Below are positions 18,473 through 28,731 of a stretch of DNA of 64,000 nucleotides, piece after piece (within the stretch, counting starts at the first letter, position 1; each line of letters opens with the position of its first letter). The translations under genes and the position numbers were made by a program. The stretch spans positions 1,769,667 through 1,833,666 of the forward strand of contig NC_017735.1 in assembly GCF_000259275.1 (NCBI RefSeq). Direction: 5' to 3'. This DNA comes from Helicobacter cetorum MIT 99-5656 (lineage in GTDB: Bacteria; Campylobacterota; Campylobacteria; Campylobacterales; Helicobacteraceae). A model generated the notes under the pieces. It saw only the letters and a list, made by a program, of their open reading frames with translations. It was not told the DNA's origin and ran no database searches.

Positions 18473-20911
18473 TTAAAACACCCACCCATAATTCATAAAC
18501 ACATGCATGTTGTTAAAGTTTTCATTCAAAGCCACTTCGTTGATAGTTTCTTCTGTAAGTAGTTGGGCTTTAATGTTTTGTTTAATAAGTGGCATACTAA
18601 TTCCTAGAGAGATTTTAGAATGCTTGTAGCGGTAGTTAAAGCCTGTAGTGAAATAGACATTGCCTTTATGCTTGCTAGCGTTAATCATACCATTGAATTG
18701 ATAGCGGTTATACAAGGCTCTAGCTCCAGCAAAGACTCCAAAAGAAGATTTGAAGTTTTTATCTTTATAGACATTGATAAAGTCTATTAAGAGATTCACT
18801 CCACCCCCTACTCCATATTGTTGTGTTTTGTTTAATAAGCCTTGTCTTTTAGAATAGTTGTAATTAAACATAGCATAGTAAGAAAGACCGATAATGTTGT
18901 TGAAATAGTTTTGATAACCTATTTGGGTGTTGAAGCCTAGGGTGGGGTTTTTTAGGGCTTTATTTTGCAAGGCTTGAACACTTTCTAAAAGAGTAGCACT
19001 CATGGTGTTTAGGGCATTCTCAAACGCACCTTTAGGAACATCTTGCAATGCCATATCGGCACAATTATATAGATTAGGGTTACAATCATCATAGTAAGGG
19101 TCTCTAGTGGGACTATTATAACCCCAACCATAATAAGGGTATCCATATCCATAAGGATACAGCTTGCTAGGGTCATTACCGGCTATTTTTTGGTTCTCTA
19201 ATTGATGAGCCACTGACACCTTTGCACTCACGGAACCCCATGGACCTCCACTTGATGAACCCCCACCATAATTCGCAGGCAAATCTTGATAATTAATAGG
19301 TAATTCATTTGAATTAGCTAATTTCAACCACGCATCAGTAGTAACGCTAGAAAATCCTCCACCTAAATGATAATACTCGCTATAAGTCAAATTGCTATCA
19401 TGCCCCCAACCTTTGGTGTGTCCAAATTCATGGAAAAAAGTATGGAACATGTAGCGGTAAATGTCAGCATTAGTAATATTTTCATTATAAGTCCTAAGCA
19501 AGTCGTTATAATTAGGATTAACAAAGCTTGCATTCACGGCCATACTGCGACGATTAGCCCAACCAAATGCCCCACCATTCCTAACAACTCTCACAGCTAA
19601 ATTATTACTATCTTGTCTAAACTGGTCTATTAAAGATTGTTTGTCAATATCATCAAACTGCACACTATCACTAGAACCATGAAATTTAAAATTGGCACCC
19701 AACATAGCATCTTTCCATACTTGAGAGTCTAAAGTGCCAGCTAAATTAAGATACATATTGACATAGTTTTGAGCTTGTTGGGCAGTTGGAGTATCAAGAC
19801 AACCTGGATTACTATTGTAGCTAGGACAACCATTGCCACTTTGAAAAGTGCCATTTATATTAGTCGTAATTTTATCTATGGCTTCTAAAACCCTTTTTGT
19901 ATGGTCGTTAGGGTCGCTTGAGTTTTGTGTGTCATCGTATCTAAACTCAAAATTTTGAGTATTTACGGCTTGTATGTCCGCACTACTAAACGCTGAAATT
20001 TTACTTTTATCCAGTGTGATATGTGAATTTTTAGGAATATTGTCAAAAGTTGCCAACGCTACATCTCTATAGCCTTTAGAGTTACCACTATCTGCTACCT
20101 TAACCACTAATTTTACATTTTTCAAATCATAGGGTAAGGAATTTTTAATATGAATGGTTGAATTGCTTGCATCAAAGGTAGTAGCTATGGGGTTAGTGGT
20201 AGAAAAGGTTTGCCCCACAACATTACTATCGGTAAAAAGGGTTGTAGTTTCACTAGAAACAACATTAACATGTGAAAGGGTTACGCCGTTGGCACTAATA
20301 TTAGCATAAGAAGGCGTAGAGTGGTCCAACCCTGTATATAAAGGAGCGCATGTTTGACCTGTGCTTTTAACTCTCTCTTGGCACTCTTGATTTTTACGCT
20401 CAATTTCTTCTTGGTATTTTTGCTTTTGAGTAGTAGCTACAGGGTCAGGCTGTGCTGGGGCATCAGCTTGGGCTTGGTCTTTTTGTTCTGAGGTCTTATG
20501 TTGCCCCTCTTCAGAAACACCTTCTACAACCACTGCAGAGGAGGCTGTGGTGCTTTCTTGTTCTGTATTCTTAGCTTGTTGCGTGCTTTCTGTTTGACCA
20601 GAACTTACTTGAGAAGGGGTTTCGCTTTCTTCATGAGAATGGGCTTCGTGCGAGTGGTTTGAACGGCTAGTTGATTCTTCTTTAGTTGTCTTTCTAGGTT
20701 GATAACCCTGCTGATACAAGCCATTCCCTATGATTGATTGTGGGTTTGGGCGTTTTTTAACGCTCTCTGTGATACTAGACATACCTGTTTCAAACCCTGC
20801 TTGTATGAAAAATCCGCTTTTTGGATGGGCTTCTAAATTACTCCATAATCCTACAAGTGCTAAACACACACTTTTGCTTAAGTGTGTAAGATTATTCCTA
20901 AAATTTTGCAT
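18473..20911 (-). CDS. Large Helicobacter outer-membrane protein with metzincin-type zinc motif
   Basis: An 812-residue protein with an N-terminal signal-like segment (SVCLALVGLWSNLEA), a low-complexity Ser/Thr/Glu/Gln/His linker (residues about 85-170), a passenger domain, and a C-terminal beta-barrel ending in NYGWVF. Residues 494-504 read HEFGHTKGWGH, an exact match to the metzincin zinc-binding consensus HExxHxxGxxH. Proteolytic activity is inference: no Met-turn could be confirmed by eye. The barrel and terminal Phe place it in the outer membrane. It may belong to the Hop/Hom-like families; I cannot assign the subfamily. An AG repeat sits directly before the ATG. Confidence 0.75.
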   Translation of the reverse strand: MQNFRNNLTHLSKSVCLALVGLWSNLEAHPKSGFFIQAGFETGMSSITESVKKRPNPQSIIGNGLYQQGYQPRKTTKEESTSRSNHSHEAHSHEESETPSQVSSGQTESTQQAKNTEQESTTASSAVVVEGVSEEGQHKTSEQKDQAQADAPAQPDPVATTQKQKYQEEIERKNQECQERVKSTGQTCAPLYTGLDHSTPSYANISANGVTLSHVNVVSSETTTLFTDSNVVGQTFSTTNPIATTFDASNSTIHIKNSLPYDLKNVKLVVKVADSGNSKGYRDVALATFDNIPKNSHITLDKSKISAFSSADIQAVNTQNFEFRYDDTQNSSDPNDHTKRVLEAIDKITTNINGTFQSGNGCPSYNSNPGCLDTPTAQQAQNYVNMYLNLAGTLDSQVWKDAMLGANFKFHGSSDSVQFDDIDKQSLIDQFRQDSNNLAVRVVRNGGAFGWANRRSMAVNASFVNPNYNDLLRTYNENITNADIYRYMFHTFFHEFGHTKGWGHDSNLTYSEYYHLGGGFSSVTTDAWLKLANSNELPINYQDLPANYGGGSSSGGPWGSVSAKVSVAHQLENQKIAGNDPSKLYPYGYGYPYYGWGYNSPTRDPYYDDCNPNLYNCADMALQDVPKGAFENALNTMSATLLESVQALQNKALKNPTLGFNTQIGYQNYFNNIIGLSYYAMFNYNYSKRQGLLNKTQQYGVGGGVNLLIDFINVYKDKNFKSSFGVFAGARALYNRYQFNGMINASKHKGNVYFTTGFNYRYKHSKISLGISMPLIKQNIKAQLLTEETINEVALNENFNNMHVFMNYGWVF

Positions 20912-20915
20912 TTTA

Positions 20916-20932
20916 CTCTCTCTCTCTCTCTC
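20916..20932 (-). repeat. (AG)8 dinucleotide tract directly upstream of outer-membrane gene start
   Basis: Seventeen bases of alternating C/T on the plus strand, read as AG on the coding strand, end 4 bases before the ATG at 20911. The tract itself serves as the purine-rich ribosome site. A second ATG at 20943 lies upstream of it. With one AG unit fewer, that start would be in frame with the gene; with the present number it is not. Length change should alter translation. Confidence 0.6.
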
Positions 20933-21247
20933 GTTTTAGTCATTGCTTATCCTTAATCTGCTTTTAATCTTACCTTAATTGTAGCTAAAAACTTGTGGTT
21001 AAGCTTCTTTTTGAAATAGTAATACTATACACGACACACTTTGTATTACTATTCTTTACCATAACATAGCAATATACGATGCTAAAATACATCACTACTA
21101 GTTAAAACCAAAAATTAGCATTGATTATCTTAATGGCATTTTGTAGCAATTTTTGCAACAAGTATCAAGTATCAAGTATTGAAAGTATTATCTAAAGATG
21201 AAAGTTAGACCAAACATCTCAAGTGTTTAGCTTAACTTTATTAAAGA
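20933..21247. promoter_or_regulatory. Intergenic region with 11-bp inverted repeat
   Basis: It holds an exact inverted repeat, AATAGTAATAC at 21015-21025 and its complement at 21043-21053, separated by 17 bases. It lies about 110 bp upstream of the outer-membrane gene start, a plausible operator position. A short direct repeat of AAGTATC occurs near 21160-21180. No gene is seen. Confidence 0.4.
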
Positions 21248-22120
21248 CTAGATTTTAATTTTTAGCTGTTTGAGCGCATCGCACGCTCCCTTAGCCCCCA
21301 ATTTACAGCCCTTTTTGAAATTTTCTATCGCTTCTTTTTCCTTGCTAGATACCCCTTCGCCATTGTATTGCATAGCCCCTAGATTGAAACACCCTCCACC
21401 ATTTTTCAGTTCGCATGCCTTAGTATAACGAGCAAGGGCTTCTTTAAAATTTTTCGCTGTGCCTTCGCCATGGTGATACATATTGCCCGCATTAAAACAC
21501 CCCGGACTATCTTTTAGTTCGCAAGCCTTATCATACATAGCAAGAGCTTTTTTCAAATCTTTAGGCGTACCTCTAGCATTATCATACAAACTTCCTAAAA
21601 TCGTGCAACCATCAGCGTCGTTCAAATCACAAGCCTTGGTAAAGTATTCTAAGGCTTTTTTAAAATCTCTTGTTACCGCCTTACCATCATGATAAATCCC
21701 TCCTAAGCTCGCACACCCTTCAGCATATTTCAAATCACAAGCCTTAGAGTAATATTGTAAAGATTTTTTGATGTTTTTGGAAACACCTTGCCCATCATAA
21801 TACAAATTAGCGGCATTAAAACACCCATTGCTATAATCTAAATCACAGCTTTTTGTGTAAAACTGAGCGGCCTTTTTAAAATCCTTTTCTACCCCATGCC
21901 CAGAGTAGTATAACACGCCTAGATTAAAGCACCCACTATTCTCTTTCAAATCACAGGCTTTTTCAAAATATTTCTTAGCCTTAGTAAAATCTTGCTCTTT
22001 GTAACTCTTTGCACCCAAACTCACAAGCTCTTTAGGGTCTTGTGCGGCCACTAAACCCATTACGCATAACGCACTCAAACACAAAACTTTGAAAGTTGCT
22101 TTTTTGACACTTTCTAACAT
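21248..22120 (-). CDS. hcpC: Cysteine-rich Sel1-repeat protein HcpC
   Basis: A secreted Sel1-like repeat protein of 290 residues. The start at 22120 is chosen because AAGGAG precedes it and the signal peptide ([15 protein letters not shown]) begins there. It holds seven 36-residue repeats of the form AxxxFxKACDLxxxxGCxxLGxxYxxGxGV, each with a paired cysteine. In H. pylori the Hcp proteins are exported helical-repeat proteins that are recognised by the host. The gene next to it is eda, the same order as HP1098-HP1099. Confidence 0.92.
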   Translation of the reverse strand: MLESVKKATFKVLCLSALCVMGLVAAQDPKELVSLGAKSYKEQDFTKAKKYFEKACDLKENSGCFNLGVLYYSGHGVEKDFKKAAQFYTKSCDLDYSNGCFNAANLYYDGQGVSKNIKKSLQYYSKACDLKYAEGCASLGGIYHDGKAVTRDFKKALEYFTKACDLNDADGCTILGSLYDNARGTPKDLKKALAMYDKACELKDSPGCFNAGNMYHHGEGTAKNFKEALARYTKACELKNGGGCFNLGAMQYNGEGVSSKEKEAIENFKKGCKLGAKGACDALKQLKIKI

Positions 22121-22191
22121 GATATATCTCCTTATTAAAAATTTTATTATAGTATTATTAAGCAAATACAACTACCATGCCCTATATTATC

Positions 22192-22818
22192 TTAAACCTC
22201 AGCTAGTGCTTGCTTACAAATTTCTATGATTTTATCCCACTCTTTGCTTTTAACTAAATCTTTAGGTGTAAGCCAACTTCCCCCAACACATAAAACATTT
22301 TCTAAATTCAAATAAGTGTGCATGTTATTCAAACTAACACCGCCTGTGGGGCAAAATTTCACTTCCTTAAAAGGGCCATTAAAGGCATTTAAAAGCTTTG
22401 CTCCCCCAATGTTTTCAGCAGGAAAAAATTTTAAAGTATTGTAGTCAAATTCTAAAGCTTGCATGACTTCACTACTACTAGAAACTCCGGGTATTAAGGG
22501 TATATCTTTTTTCTTTGCATATTCTAAAAGAGTGGGTGTAAGACCCGGACTAATAAAAAACTCTGCCCCCCTACTTTTAGCTTGCTCTAATTGAGTGGTG
22601 TTTAAAATCGTGCCAGCACCCACACACATATCTGGCACACTCTTAGCAATAAGCTCTATACTTTCTAAAGCACAGCTTGAACGCAAAGTTACTTCTATGA
22701 TTTTAATACCCCCCCCTATTAAGCTTTGTGCAAGTGGCACAGCGTCTTCTAAACTCTCAATCACAACCACAGGAACAATAGGGCTAATTTGTAAAAATTC
22801 TCTTATTTTATTTTGCAT
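22192..22818 (-). CDS. eda: 2-keto-3-deoxy-6-phosphogluconate aldolase
   Basis: Cleaves KDPG to pyruvate and glyceraldehyde-3-phosphate, the last step of the Entner-Doudoroff path. Length is 208 residues. The family motifs are present: the catalytic Glu in IEVTLRS, GAGTILN, ISPGLTP, IPGVSSSSE, the Schiff-base Lys in LKFFPAE, and the phosphate-binding CPTGGV. It follows edd by 15 bp in the same direction, so the two are one operon. Confidence 0.95.
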   Translation of the reverse strand: MQNKIREFLQISPIVPVVVIESLEDAVPLAQSLIGGGIKIIEVTLRSSCALESIELIAKSVPDMCVGAGTILNTTQLEQAKSRGAEFFISPGLTPTLLEYAKKKDIPLIPGVSSSSEVMQALEFDYNTLKFFPAENIGGAKLLNAFNGPFKEVKFCPTGGVSLNNMHTYLNLENVLCVGGSWLTPKDLVKSKEWDKIIEICKQALAEV

Positions 22819-22833
22819 TTTAACTCCTCAATA

Positions 22834-24660
22834 TTATATTTTTATACCAAAACTCATCGCACCTTCTTCGGCACTATTCACATTCAGTCTTAAGCTAGTA
22901 AATAGCTCTCTACCCACCCCAAAACTTGGCTTTTCTAAGTCTTTTAAAGTTTCTAAAAACAAGGGGTTAATTTCTCTATTCTCAAAATCCTTTTCAAGCA
23001 CATTCAAGGCGTTATTAGGAGCGTCTAGTTCTATTAAATCGCCATCTTTAATCTTAAGTATCGCTCCATTTAACGCTCCTTCAGGGCTTAAATGAATCGC
23101 ACTAGGCACTTTCCCACTCGCCCCGCTCATACGCCCATCAGTAATGAGTGCGACCTTGTAACCCATATCTTGCAATGCCCCTAAAGGCGTGGTGAGTTTG
23201 TGTAACTCTGGCATGCCATTAGATTTAGGTCCTTGGAAAGGTAGAATGGCAATAAAATCTCTCTCTAATTCTTTATTTTTAAAGCGTTCTAAAAACTCGC
23301 TTTGAGACTTAAAAACAATCGCTTGTGCTTTGATTTTTCTATGCTCTTCTTTAATGGCTGAGATTTTAATCACAGCTCGCCCCAAATTACCCTTTAAAAT
23401 TTTAAGCCCCCCATTCGTTGCAAAAGGCTCACTAAATGGGCGTAAAATCTCTGTATTTAGGCTATTTTCTATGGCGTTTTTATACACCAAATGATTGTCT
23501 TCTAAAAAGGGGTTTTTAGTATAATTTTGCATACCTTTTTCTTTTTCTGTATCCATAATAGTGTGAGCGTCTTCAAATAAAAGCCCATTTTTTAACAATT
23601 CCTTAATGACAAAAGCTAGTCCGCCACTTGCTTCAAAAGCATTCACATCAGCTGAGCCATTAGGATAAACTTTAGCTAAAAGGGGTGTGAGATTTGAAAT
23701 GGCGTCAAAATCATCCCAATTAAGAATAATCCCACAAGCCCTAGCGATAGCAATTAAATGTAAAGTATGGTTTGTGGAGCCCCCTGTTGCCATTAAACCT
23801 ATAAGAGCGTTAAGGATATTTCTTTCATCTATGAGTTTGGCTAAGGGTAGAACCTTACCACTAGCTAATTTTCTAGCGCTTTCTTCTACTAAAACAGAGC
23901 GTAAGGGGTTGTTAGGGTTGATAAAACTAGAATTTGCCACATGCAAGCCCATAAATTCCATCATCATTTGATTAGAATTAGCGGTGCCATAAAAAGTGCA
24001 AGTGCCTACGCTATGATAACTTTGCATTTCCACTTTTAGTAATTCTTCTCTACTAATTTTTCCTATCGCAAAATCTTGGCGTGCTTTGGCTTTTTTATAA
24101 TTTTCTATCCCACTACTCATAGGACCACTTGGCACAAAAATACCCGCTAAATTTCCAAAACTTAACGCCCCTATAAGTAAGCCTGGCACAATTTTATCAC
24201 ACACACCCAAGTAAAACGCCCCATCAAAAACATTATGGCTTAATCCAATAGCTGTGCTTAAAGCGATAGTATCTCTACTAAATAGGCTCAATTCCATGCC
24301 TTCATAACCTTGCGTGATACCATCACACATCGCTGGCACACCACTAGCTACGCTTGCATAGGCATTATGCTCTTGCAACTCTTTCTTAATCAAATCGGGG
24401 TAATTTTTCAAAGGCTGGTGGGCTGAAAGCATGTCATTATAAGCTGTGATGATAGCAAAATGCTTTTTTTTGTGCGAACTTAAGGGCATTTTCAAATGCT
24501 CTGGCACGCTCGCATAGGCGTGGGCTAAATTCGCACAGCCTAAGCTCTCCATTTTCGGTTGGTTCTTGGGGTTAAAGGTGTTCTCTAAATAAAAGTCTCG
24601 TGTGGCTTTGCTACGCTCTGTAATTTTTTCTTTGATTTGTTTTAAAGAATGCTTAGGCAT
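22834..24660 (-). CDS. edd: 6-phosphogluconate dehydratase
   Basis: Dehydrates 6-phosphogluconate to KDPG. The 608-residue length fits the IlvD/Edd family. Signature stretches: ITAYNDMLSAHQP near residue 72, the Fe-S ligand region VPAMCDGITQGYEGME, LGVCDKIVPG, MATGGSTNHTLHL, and the C-terminal TDGRMSGASGKVPSAIHLSPE. It is transcribed divergently from zwf; the start codon is 64 bp from that of zwf. Placement with zwf, pgl and glk marks the complete pathway block. Confidence 0.95.
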   Translation of the reverse strand: MPKHSLKQIKEKITERSKATRDFYLENTFNPKNQPKMESLGCANLAHAYASVPEHLKMPLSSHKKKHFAIITAYNDMLSAHQPLKNYPDLIKKELQEHNAYASVASGVPAMCDGITQGYEGMELSLFSRDTIALSTAIGLSHNVFDGAFYLGVCDKIVPGLLIGALSFGNLAGIFVPSGPMSSGIENYKKAKARQDFAIGKISREELLKVEMQSYHSVGTCTFYGTANSNQMMMEFMGLHVANSSFINPNNPLRSVLVEESARKLASGKVLPLAKLIDERNILNALIGLMATGGSTNHTLHLIAIARACGIILNWDDFDAISNLTPLLAKVYPNGSADVNAFEASGGLAFVIKELLKNGLLFEDAHTIMDTEKEKGMQNYTKNPFLEDNHLVYKNAIENSLNTEILRPFSEPFATNGGLKILKGNLGRAVIKISAIKEEHRKIKAQAIVFKSQSEFLERFKNKELERDFIAILPFQGPKSNGMPELHKLTTPLGALQDMGYKVALITDGRMSGASGKVPSAIHLSPEGALNGAILKIKDGDLIELDAPNNALNVLEKDFENREINPLFLETLKDLEKPSFGVGRELFTSLRLNVNSAEEGAMSFGIKI

Positions 24661-24685
24661 GGGCGTTCCTTCAATTAAGATTAAT

Positions 24686-24691
24686 TATAAT
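24686..24691 (+). promoter_or_regulatory. -10 box in the edd/zwf divergent promoter region
   Basis: TATAAT on the plus strand, 34 bases before the zwf ATG at 24725. The two divergent genes share only 64 bp, so their promoters must overlap. Confidence 0.5.
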
Positions 24692-24724
24692 GATAACTCA
24701 AAAACACTTACAAAAGGGTTGGTT

Positions 24725-26002
24725 ATGCTGGGTTTTGATTTGGTTCTTTTTGGAGCAACAGGCGATTTAGCCATGCGAAAACTCTTTATTTCACTCTATG
24801 AAATTTATATCCATTATGGGTTTAAAGAAAGCACTAAAATTATCGCATCTGGGCGTAAAAACTTGTCTAGCAAAGAATTTTTAACCCTTCTTTGTGAAAA
24901 AACACAATTAGACAAAAGAGAAAAGGGTAAAGAATTTTTAGCTCATCTTAGTTATTTTTGCGTGCGTTTAGATAACCCCAAAGACTTTGAAAGCTTGAGT
25001 AAAATCGTTACAAAAAATAAACCCTTAATTTTCTATTTTTCTATCGCCCCAAGTTTTTTTGCAACTACCGCTCAAAATTTAGCCAAAAATGCTCTTAATC
25101 ACGCTAACGCTCGCCTGATTTTAGAAAAACCCTTAGGGCATGATTTAAAGACTTGCAAAGAAATCGCTCAAACTATCAGTGCCTATTTTAAAGAAGAGCA
25201 AATTTTTAGAATTGACCATTATTTAGGAAAAAAAGGCGTTCAAAATATCCTTGAATTACGCTTGAATAACCCTATTTTTAACTCATTATGGGAGCAAATC
25301 AGTTCGGTTGAAATTTGCTTGTATGAAACTTTGGGGGTAGAAGAAAGGGGCGAATTTTACGATAAAGTCGGGGCTTTAAGAGATATGGTTCAAAACCATA
25401 TTTTACAAATTTTATCTCTCATTGCTACAGATTTACCAAAAGATTTAAAAGATTTACGAAAAGAAAAAATCAAGGTTTTAAAGACCTTACAACCCCCTAA
25501 AGATTTTGAAAAACAGGTAGTGCGGGCTCAATATCAAGGCTATAGAGATGAAAATAATGTCAATAGCAAGAGCCAAACAGAGACTTTTGTCGCCATTAAA
25601 GCCTTTTTAGACACACCTAAATTTAAAAATGTGCCTTTCTATCTAAAAACCGCTAAAAAAATGCCCTATAATCAAACGAGTGTGAAAATCCATTTCAATT
25701 CAATTAACACACTGGAATTTTCTCTCTCTCAAAATAAAATCACTCTCACACTAAAAGACAATCAAAACCCCCTTGTTTTGGAAACCCATAACACGCATGA
25801 GTTTTTACAACCCTATGCCAAATTACTCTATGATGCAATACAAAATAACCAAAACAATTTCGCCCACCAGCTAGAATTAGAAGCGTCATGGGTTTTTATT
25901 GACACGCTTATGGAGAGTTTTATAAACAATGCCACGCCCTTACGCTTCTATGAGAGCCATAATCTAAACGAATCAGAATTTTTAAAACCACTCTATCAAT
26001 AA
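24725..26002 (+). CDS. zwf: Glucose-6-phosphate 1-dehydrogenase
   Basis: Oxidises glucose-6-phosphate to 6-phosphogluconolactone with NADP. It is 425 residues from ATG 24725; an open frame extends further upstream but lacks homologous features and would overlap edd. The nucleotide-binding start is LFGATGDLAMRKL, then LEKPLGHDL and the catalytic RIDHYLGK stretch. The start has AAAGGG upstream. It is followed 10 bp later by pgl. Confidence 0.95.
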   Translation: MLGFDLVLFGATGDLAMRKLFISLYEIYIHYGFKESTKIIASGRKNLSSKEFLTLLCEKTQLDKREKGKEFLAHLSYFCVRLDNPKDFESLSKIVTKNKPLIFYFSIAPSFFATTAQNLAKNALNHANARLILEKPLGHDLKTCKEIAQTISAYFKEEQIFRIDHYLGKKGVQNILELRLNNPIFNSLWEQISSVEICLYETLGVEERGEFYDKVGALRDMVQNHILQILSLIATDLPKDLKDLRKEKIKVLKTLQPPKDFEKQVVRAQYQGYRDENNVNSKSQTETFVAIKAFLDTPKFKNVPFYLKTAKKMPYNQTSVKIHFNSINTLEFSLSQNKITLTLKDNQNPLVLETHNTHEFLQPYAKLLYDAIQNNQNNFAHQLELEASWVFIDTLMESFINNATPLRFYESHNLNESEFLKPLYQ

Positions 26003-26012
26003 AAGGAATTTC

Positions 26013-26693
26013 ATGGGCTATCAATTATTTGAATTTGAGAGTTTAGAAAGTTGCCACAAGGCTTTAATAGAAAATTTTAAGGAATTTTTTAATGCCACTT
26101 TAAGAGAACACAACGAAGTTGCTATCGCTTTTTCTGGAGGTAAATCGCCCATTAGCTTATTGCAAAAATTGAGCGTTTTAGATTTAGAATACCAACATTG
26201 CTTGGTAAGTTTGGTAGATGAACGCATAGTAACACCAAGTTCTAATGATAGTAACACCAAGCTACTACACGACTACTTATTACAAAATAACGCCAAAAAC
26301 GCACGCTTAATCTCTCTTTTAGGCGATGACTTGGGCGATAAAAATGCACTTTTAGACTTTGCTAACAAGCATTTCAAACAGCCCCATTTAGCCATTTTAG
26401 GCATGGGGACTGATGGGCATACGGCTAGCCTCTTTCCTGAAACGAACGCCTTTTTAAATGAAGAAAAAGAAAATATTGTCTTTACAAAACCTACAAACGC
26501 CCCTTATGAGCGACTCAGCATGTCCATTAATGCCTTGGAAAATTGCGAAAAACTTTTTTTAAGCATTAGTGGAACTGAAAAAAGAGAAGTTTTAGAAAAA
26601 GCGTTACAGGAAAATGCCCCCTACTCTCTGCCGATTGCTAGAATTTTACACTCTAAAAAAGTTACTACGGAGATATATTATGCCAAAGACTAA
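26013..26693 (+). CDS. pgl: 6-phosphogluconolactonase
   Basis: Hydrolyses the lactone made by Zwf. A 226-residue DevB/SOL-family protein with [10 protein letters not shown] near residue 39, the SLVDERIV motif, and [25 protein letters not shown] precedes the ATG. Its end overlaps the glk start by 14 bp, indicating coupling. Confidence 0.94.
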   Translation: MGYQLFEFESLESCHKALIENFKEFFNATLREHNEVAIAFSGGKSPISLLQKLSVLDLEYQHCLVSLVDERIVTPSSNDSNTKLLHDYLLQNNAKNARLISLLGDDLGDKNALLDFANKHFKQPHLAILGMGTDGHTASLFPETNAFLNEEKENIVFTKPTNAPYERLSMSINALENCEKLFLSISGTEKREVLEKALQENAPYSLPIARILHSKKVTTEIYYAKD

Positions 26694-27678
26694 AACTTAC
26701 CCAAGACTATTAGCCGATATCGGTGGCACAAACGCACGCTTTGGCTTAGAAATCGCCCCACGACAAATTGAATACATTGAAGTCTTACAATGTAAAGATT
26801 TTGAGAGCTTAAGCGATGCGGTGCGTTTCTATCTCTCTAAATATAAAGAAAATCTTAAATTGCACCCCCTTTATGGCTCTTTTGCTGTGGCTACGCCCAT
26901 TATGGGCGATTTTGTCCAAATGACTAACAACCACTGGACTTTTTCTATAGAAACCACAAGGCAATGTTTGGGTTTAGAAAAATTGCTTGTGATTAATGAT
27001 TTTGAGGCACAAGCCTATGCCATTAGTGCGATGCAAGAAAGCGATTTAGCTCAAGTGGGTGGAATCAAATGTGAAATCAACGCCCCTAAGGCAATTTTGG
27101 GGCCAGGAACTGGGCTAGGGGTAAGCACTCTTATTCATAATAGTGATGGCTCTTTAAAAGTATTGCCCGGCGAAGGGGGGCATGTGAGCTTTGCCCCTTT
27201 TGATGATTTGGAAATTTTAGTGTGGCAATACGCCCGCTCTAAATTCAACCATGTGAGTGCGGAAAGGTTTTTGAGTGGGAGTGGCTTGGTGCTGATTTAT
27301 GAAGCCCTATCCAAACGCAAAGGTTTTCAAAAAGCAGCCAAGTTAAGCAAGGCTGAGCTGACCCCACAAATTATTAGCGAACGGGCTTTGAATGGGGATT
27401 ATCCTTTATGCAGATTGACACTAGATACTTTTTGTGCGATGCTAGGCACACTAGCCTCTGATGTGGCTCTTACCTTAGGTGCTAGGGGGGGCGTGTATTT
27501 GTGCGGCGGGATAATTCCACGATTTATTGATTATTTTAAAACTTCGCCTTTTAGAGTGCGTTTTGAGACTAAAGGGCGTATGGGAGCGTTTCTAGCTTCT
27601 ATTCCTGTGCATGTCGTGTTGAAAAAAACTCCTGGACTTGATGGAGCAGGCATTGCGTTAGAGAATTATTTGGTGTAG
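26680..27678 (+). CDS. glk: Glucokinase
   Basis: Phosphorylates glucose entering through GluP. A 332-residue bacterial Glk: the phosphate-binding [15 protein letters not shown], catalytic [23 protein letters not shown], the [10 protein letters not shown] box, and GGVYLCGGI. Start at 26680 is chosen because ACGGAGATATATT gives a ribosome site and the next residues align with the family N-terminus. It is the last gene of the zwf-pgl-glk unit. Confidence 0.94.
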   Translation: MPKTKTYPRLLADIGGTNARFGLEIAPRQIEYIEVLQCKDFESLSDAVRFYLSKYKENLKLHPLYGSFAVATPIMGDFVQMTNNHWTFSIETTRQCLGLEKLLVINDFEAQAYAISAMQESDLAQVGGIKCEINAPKAILGPGTGLGVSTLIHNSDGSLKVLPGEGGHVSFAPFDDLEILVWQYARSKFNHVSAERFLSGSGLVLIYEALSKRKGFQKAAKLSKAELTPQIISERALNGDYPLCRLTLDTFCAMLGTLASDVALTLGARGGVYLCGGIIPRFIDYFKTSPFRVRFETKGRMGAFLASIPVHVVLKKTPGLDGAGIALENYLV

Positions 27679-27680
27679 TA

Positions 27681-28730
27681 ATGCGTTTTAGGGTAGCGGA
27701 TATTTTTTGTGGTGCTGGAGGGTTAAGCTATGGCTTTTCTACGCACCCAAACTTTGAGTTAATATGGGCTAATGATATAGATAAAGATGCCATTTTAAGC
27801 TATCAGGCTAACCATAAAAACACACAAACCATTTTATGCGATATTACACAGCTTAATTGTCAAAATTTGCCACGCACTCAAATTGATATTTTGCTTGGAG
27901 GTCCGCCGTGCCAAAGCTACTCCACACTAGGCAAAAGACAAATGGATGAAAAAGCAAATTTATTTAAAGAATATTTGCGTGTTTTAGATTTAGTAAAACC
28001 AAAAATATTTATTTTTGAAAATGTCGTAGGTTTAATGTCTATGCAAAAAGGGCAATTATTCAAAAAAATTTGTAGTGCCTTTAAAGATAGGGGTTATATT
28101 TTAGAATATACCATTTTAAATGCCTTAGATTATGGTGTGCCTCAAATAAGAGAGCGAGTGATTTTGGTAGGTGTGCTTAAAAACTTTAACAGGCAATTTT
28201 ATTTTCCTAAACCCACAAAAAAGCATTTTTCCCTAAAAGATGCTTTGGGAGATTTGCCCCAAATTCAGAGTGGTGAAAATGGTAATGCTTTGGGCTATCT
28301 TAAAAATGCGGATAATGATTTTTTAAAATTTGTGCGAAATTCTAAAGAATTAAGCGAGCATTCTAGCCCTAAAAATAACGAAAAACTTATAGAAATTATG
28401 CAAACACTAAAAGATGGGCAAAGTAAAGATGACTTGCCTAAAGATTTACGCCCTAAAAGTGGCTATATCAATACCTACGCTAAAATGTGGTGGGAAAAAC
28501 CAGCTCCCACCATTACAAGAAATTTTTCCACTCCAAGTAGTTCTAGGTGTATCCATCCAAGAGATTCTAGAGCGTTAAGTATTAGAGAGGGGGCAAGATT
28601 ACAGAGTTTTAGAGATGATTACAAGTTTTATGGAAGTGCTAGTGCTAAAAGATTGCAAATCGGTAATGCTGTGCCGCCATTATTAAGTGTAGCACTCGCT
28701 CATGCAGTCTTTGATTTTTTAAAGGGGTAA
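27681..28730 (+). CDS. DNA cytosine-5 methyltransferase
   Basis: A 349-residue C5 methyltransferase with all diagnostic motifs: I (DIFCGAGGLSYGF), IV with catalytic Cys (GGPPCQSYS), VI (FENVVGL), VIII (QIRERVILVG), IX/TRD stretch (APTITRNFSTPSSSR) and X (QIGNAVPPLLSVALA). It starts 2 bases after the glk stop codon and is followed 1 base later by a gene that looks like its restriction partner. Target is unknown. The insertion joins blocks that are apart in H. pylori (glk and the HP1165-type transporter). Confidence 0.92.
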   Translation: MRFRVADIFCGAGGLSYGFSTHPNFELIWANDIDKDAILSYQANHKNTQTILCDITQLNCQNLPRTQIDILLGGPPCQSYSTLGKRQMDEKANLFKEYLRVLDLVKPKIFIFENVVGLMSMQKGQLFKKICSAFKDRGYILEYTILNALDYGVPQIRERVILVGVLKNFNRQFYFPKPTKKHFSLKDALGDLPQIQSGENGNALGYLKNADNDFLKFVRNSKELSEHSSPKNNEKLIEIMQTLKDGQSKDDLPKDLRPKSGYINTYAKMWWEKPAPTITRNFSTPSSSRCIHPRDSRALSIREGARLQSFRDDYKFYGSASAKRLQIGNAVPPLLSVALAHAVFDFLKG

Positions 28731-28731
28731 A

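Noticed and set aside
24602..24724. Longer N-terminus of Zwf
   Set aside because: It would overlap edd by about 60 bp, and the family's nucleotide-binding start follows directly after the ATG at 24725.
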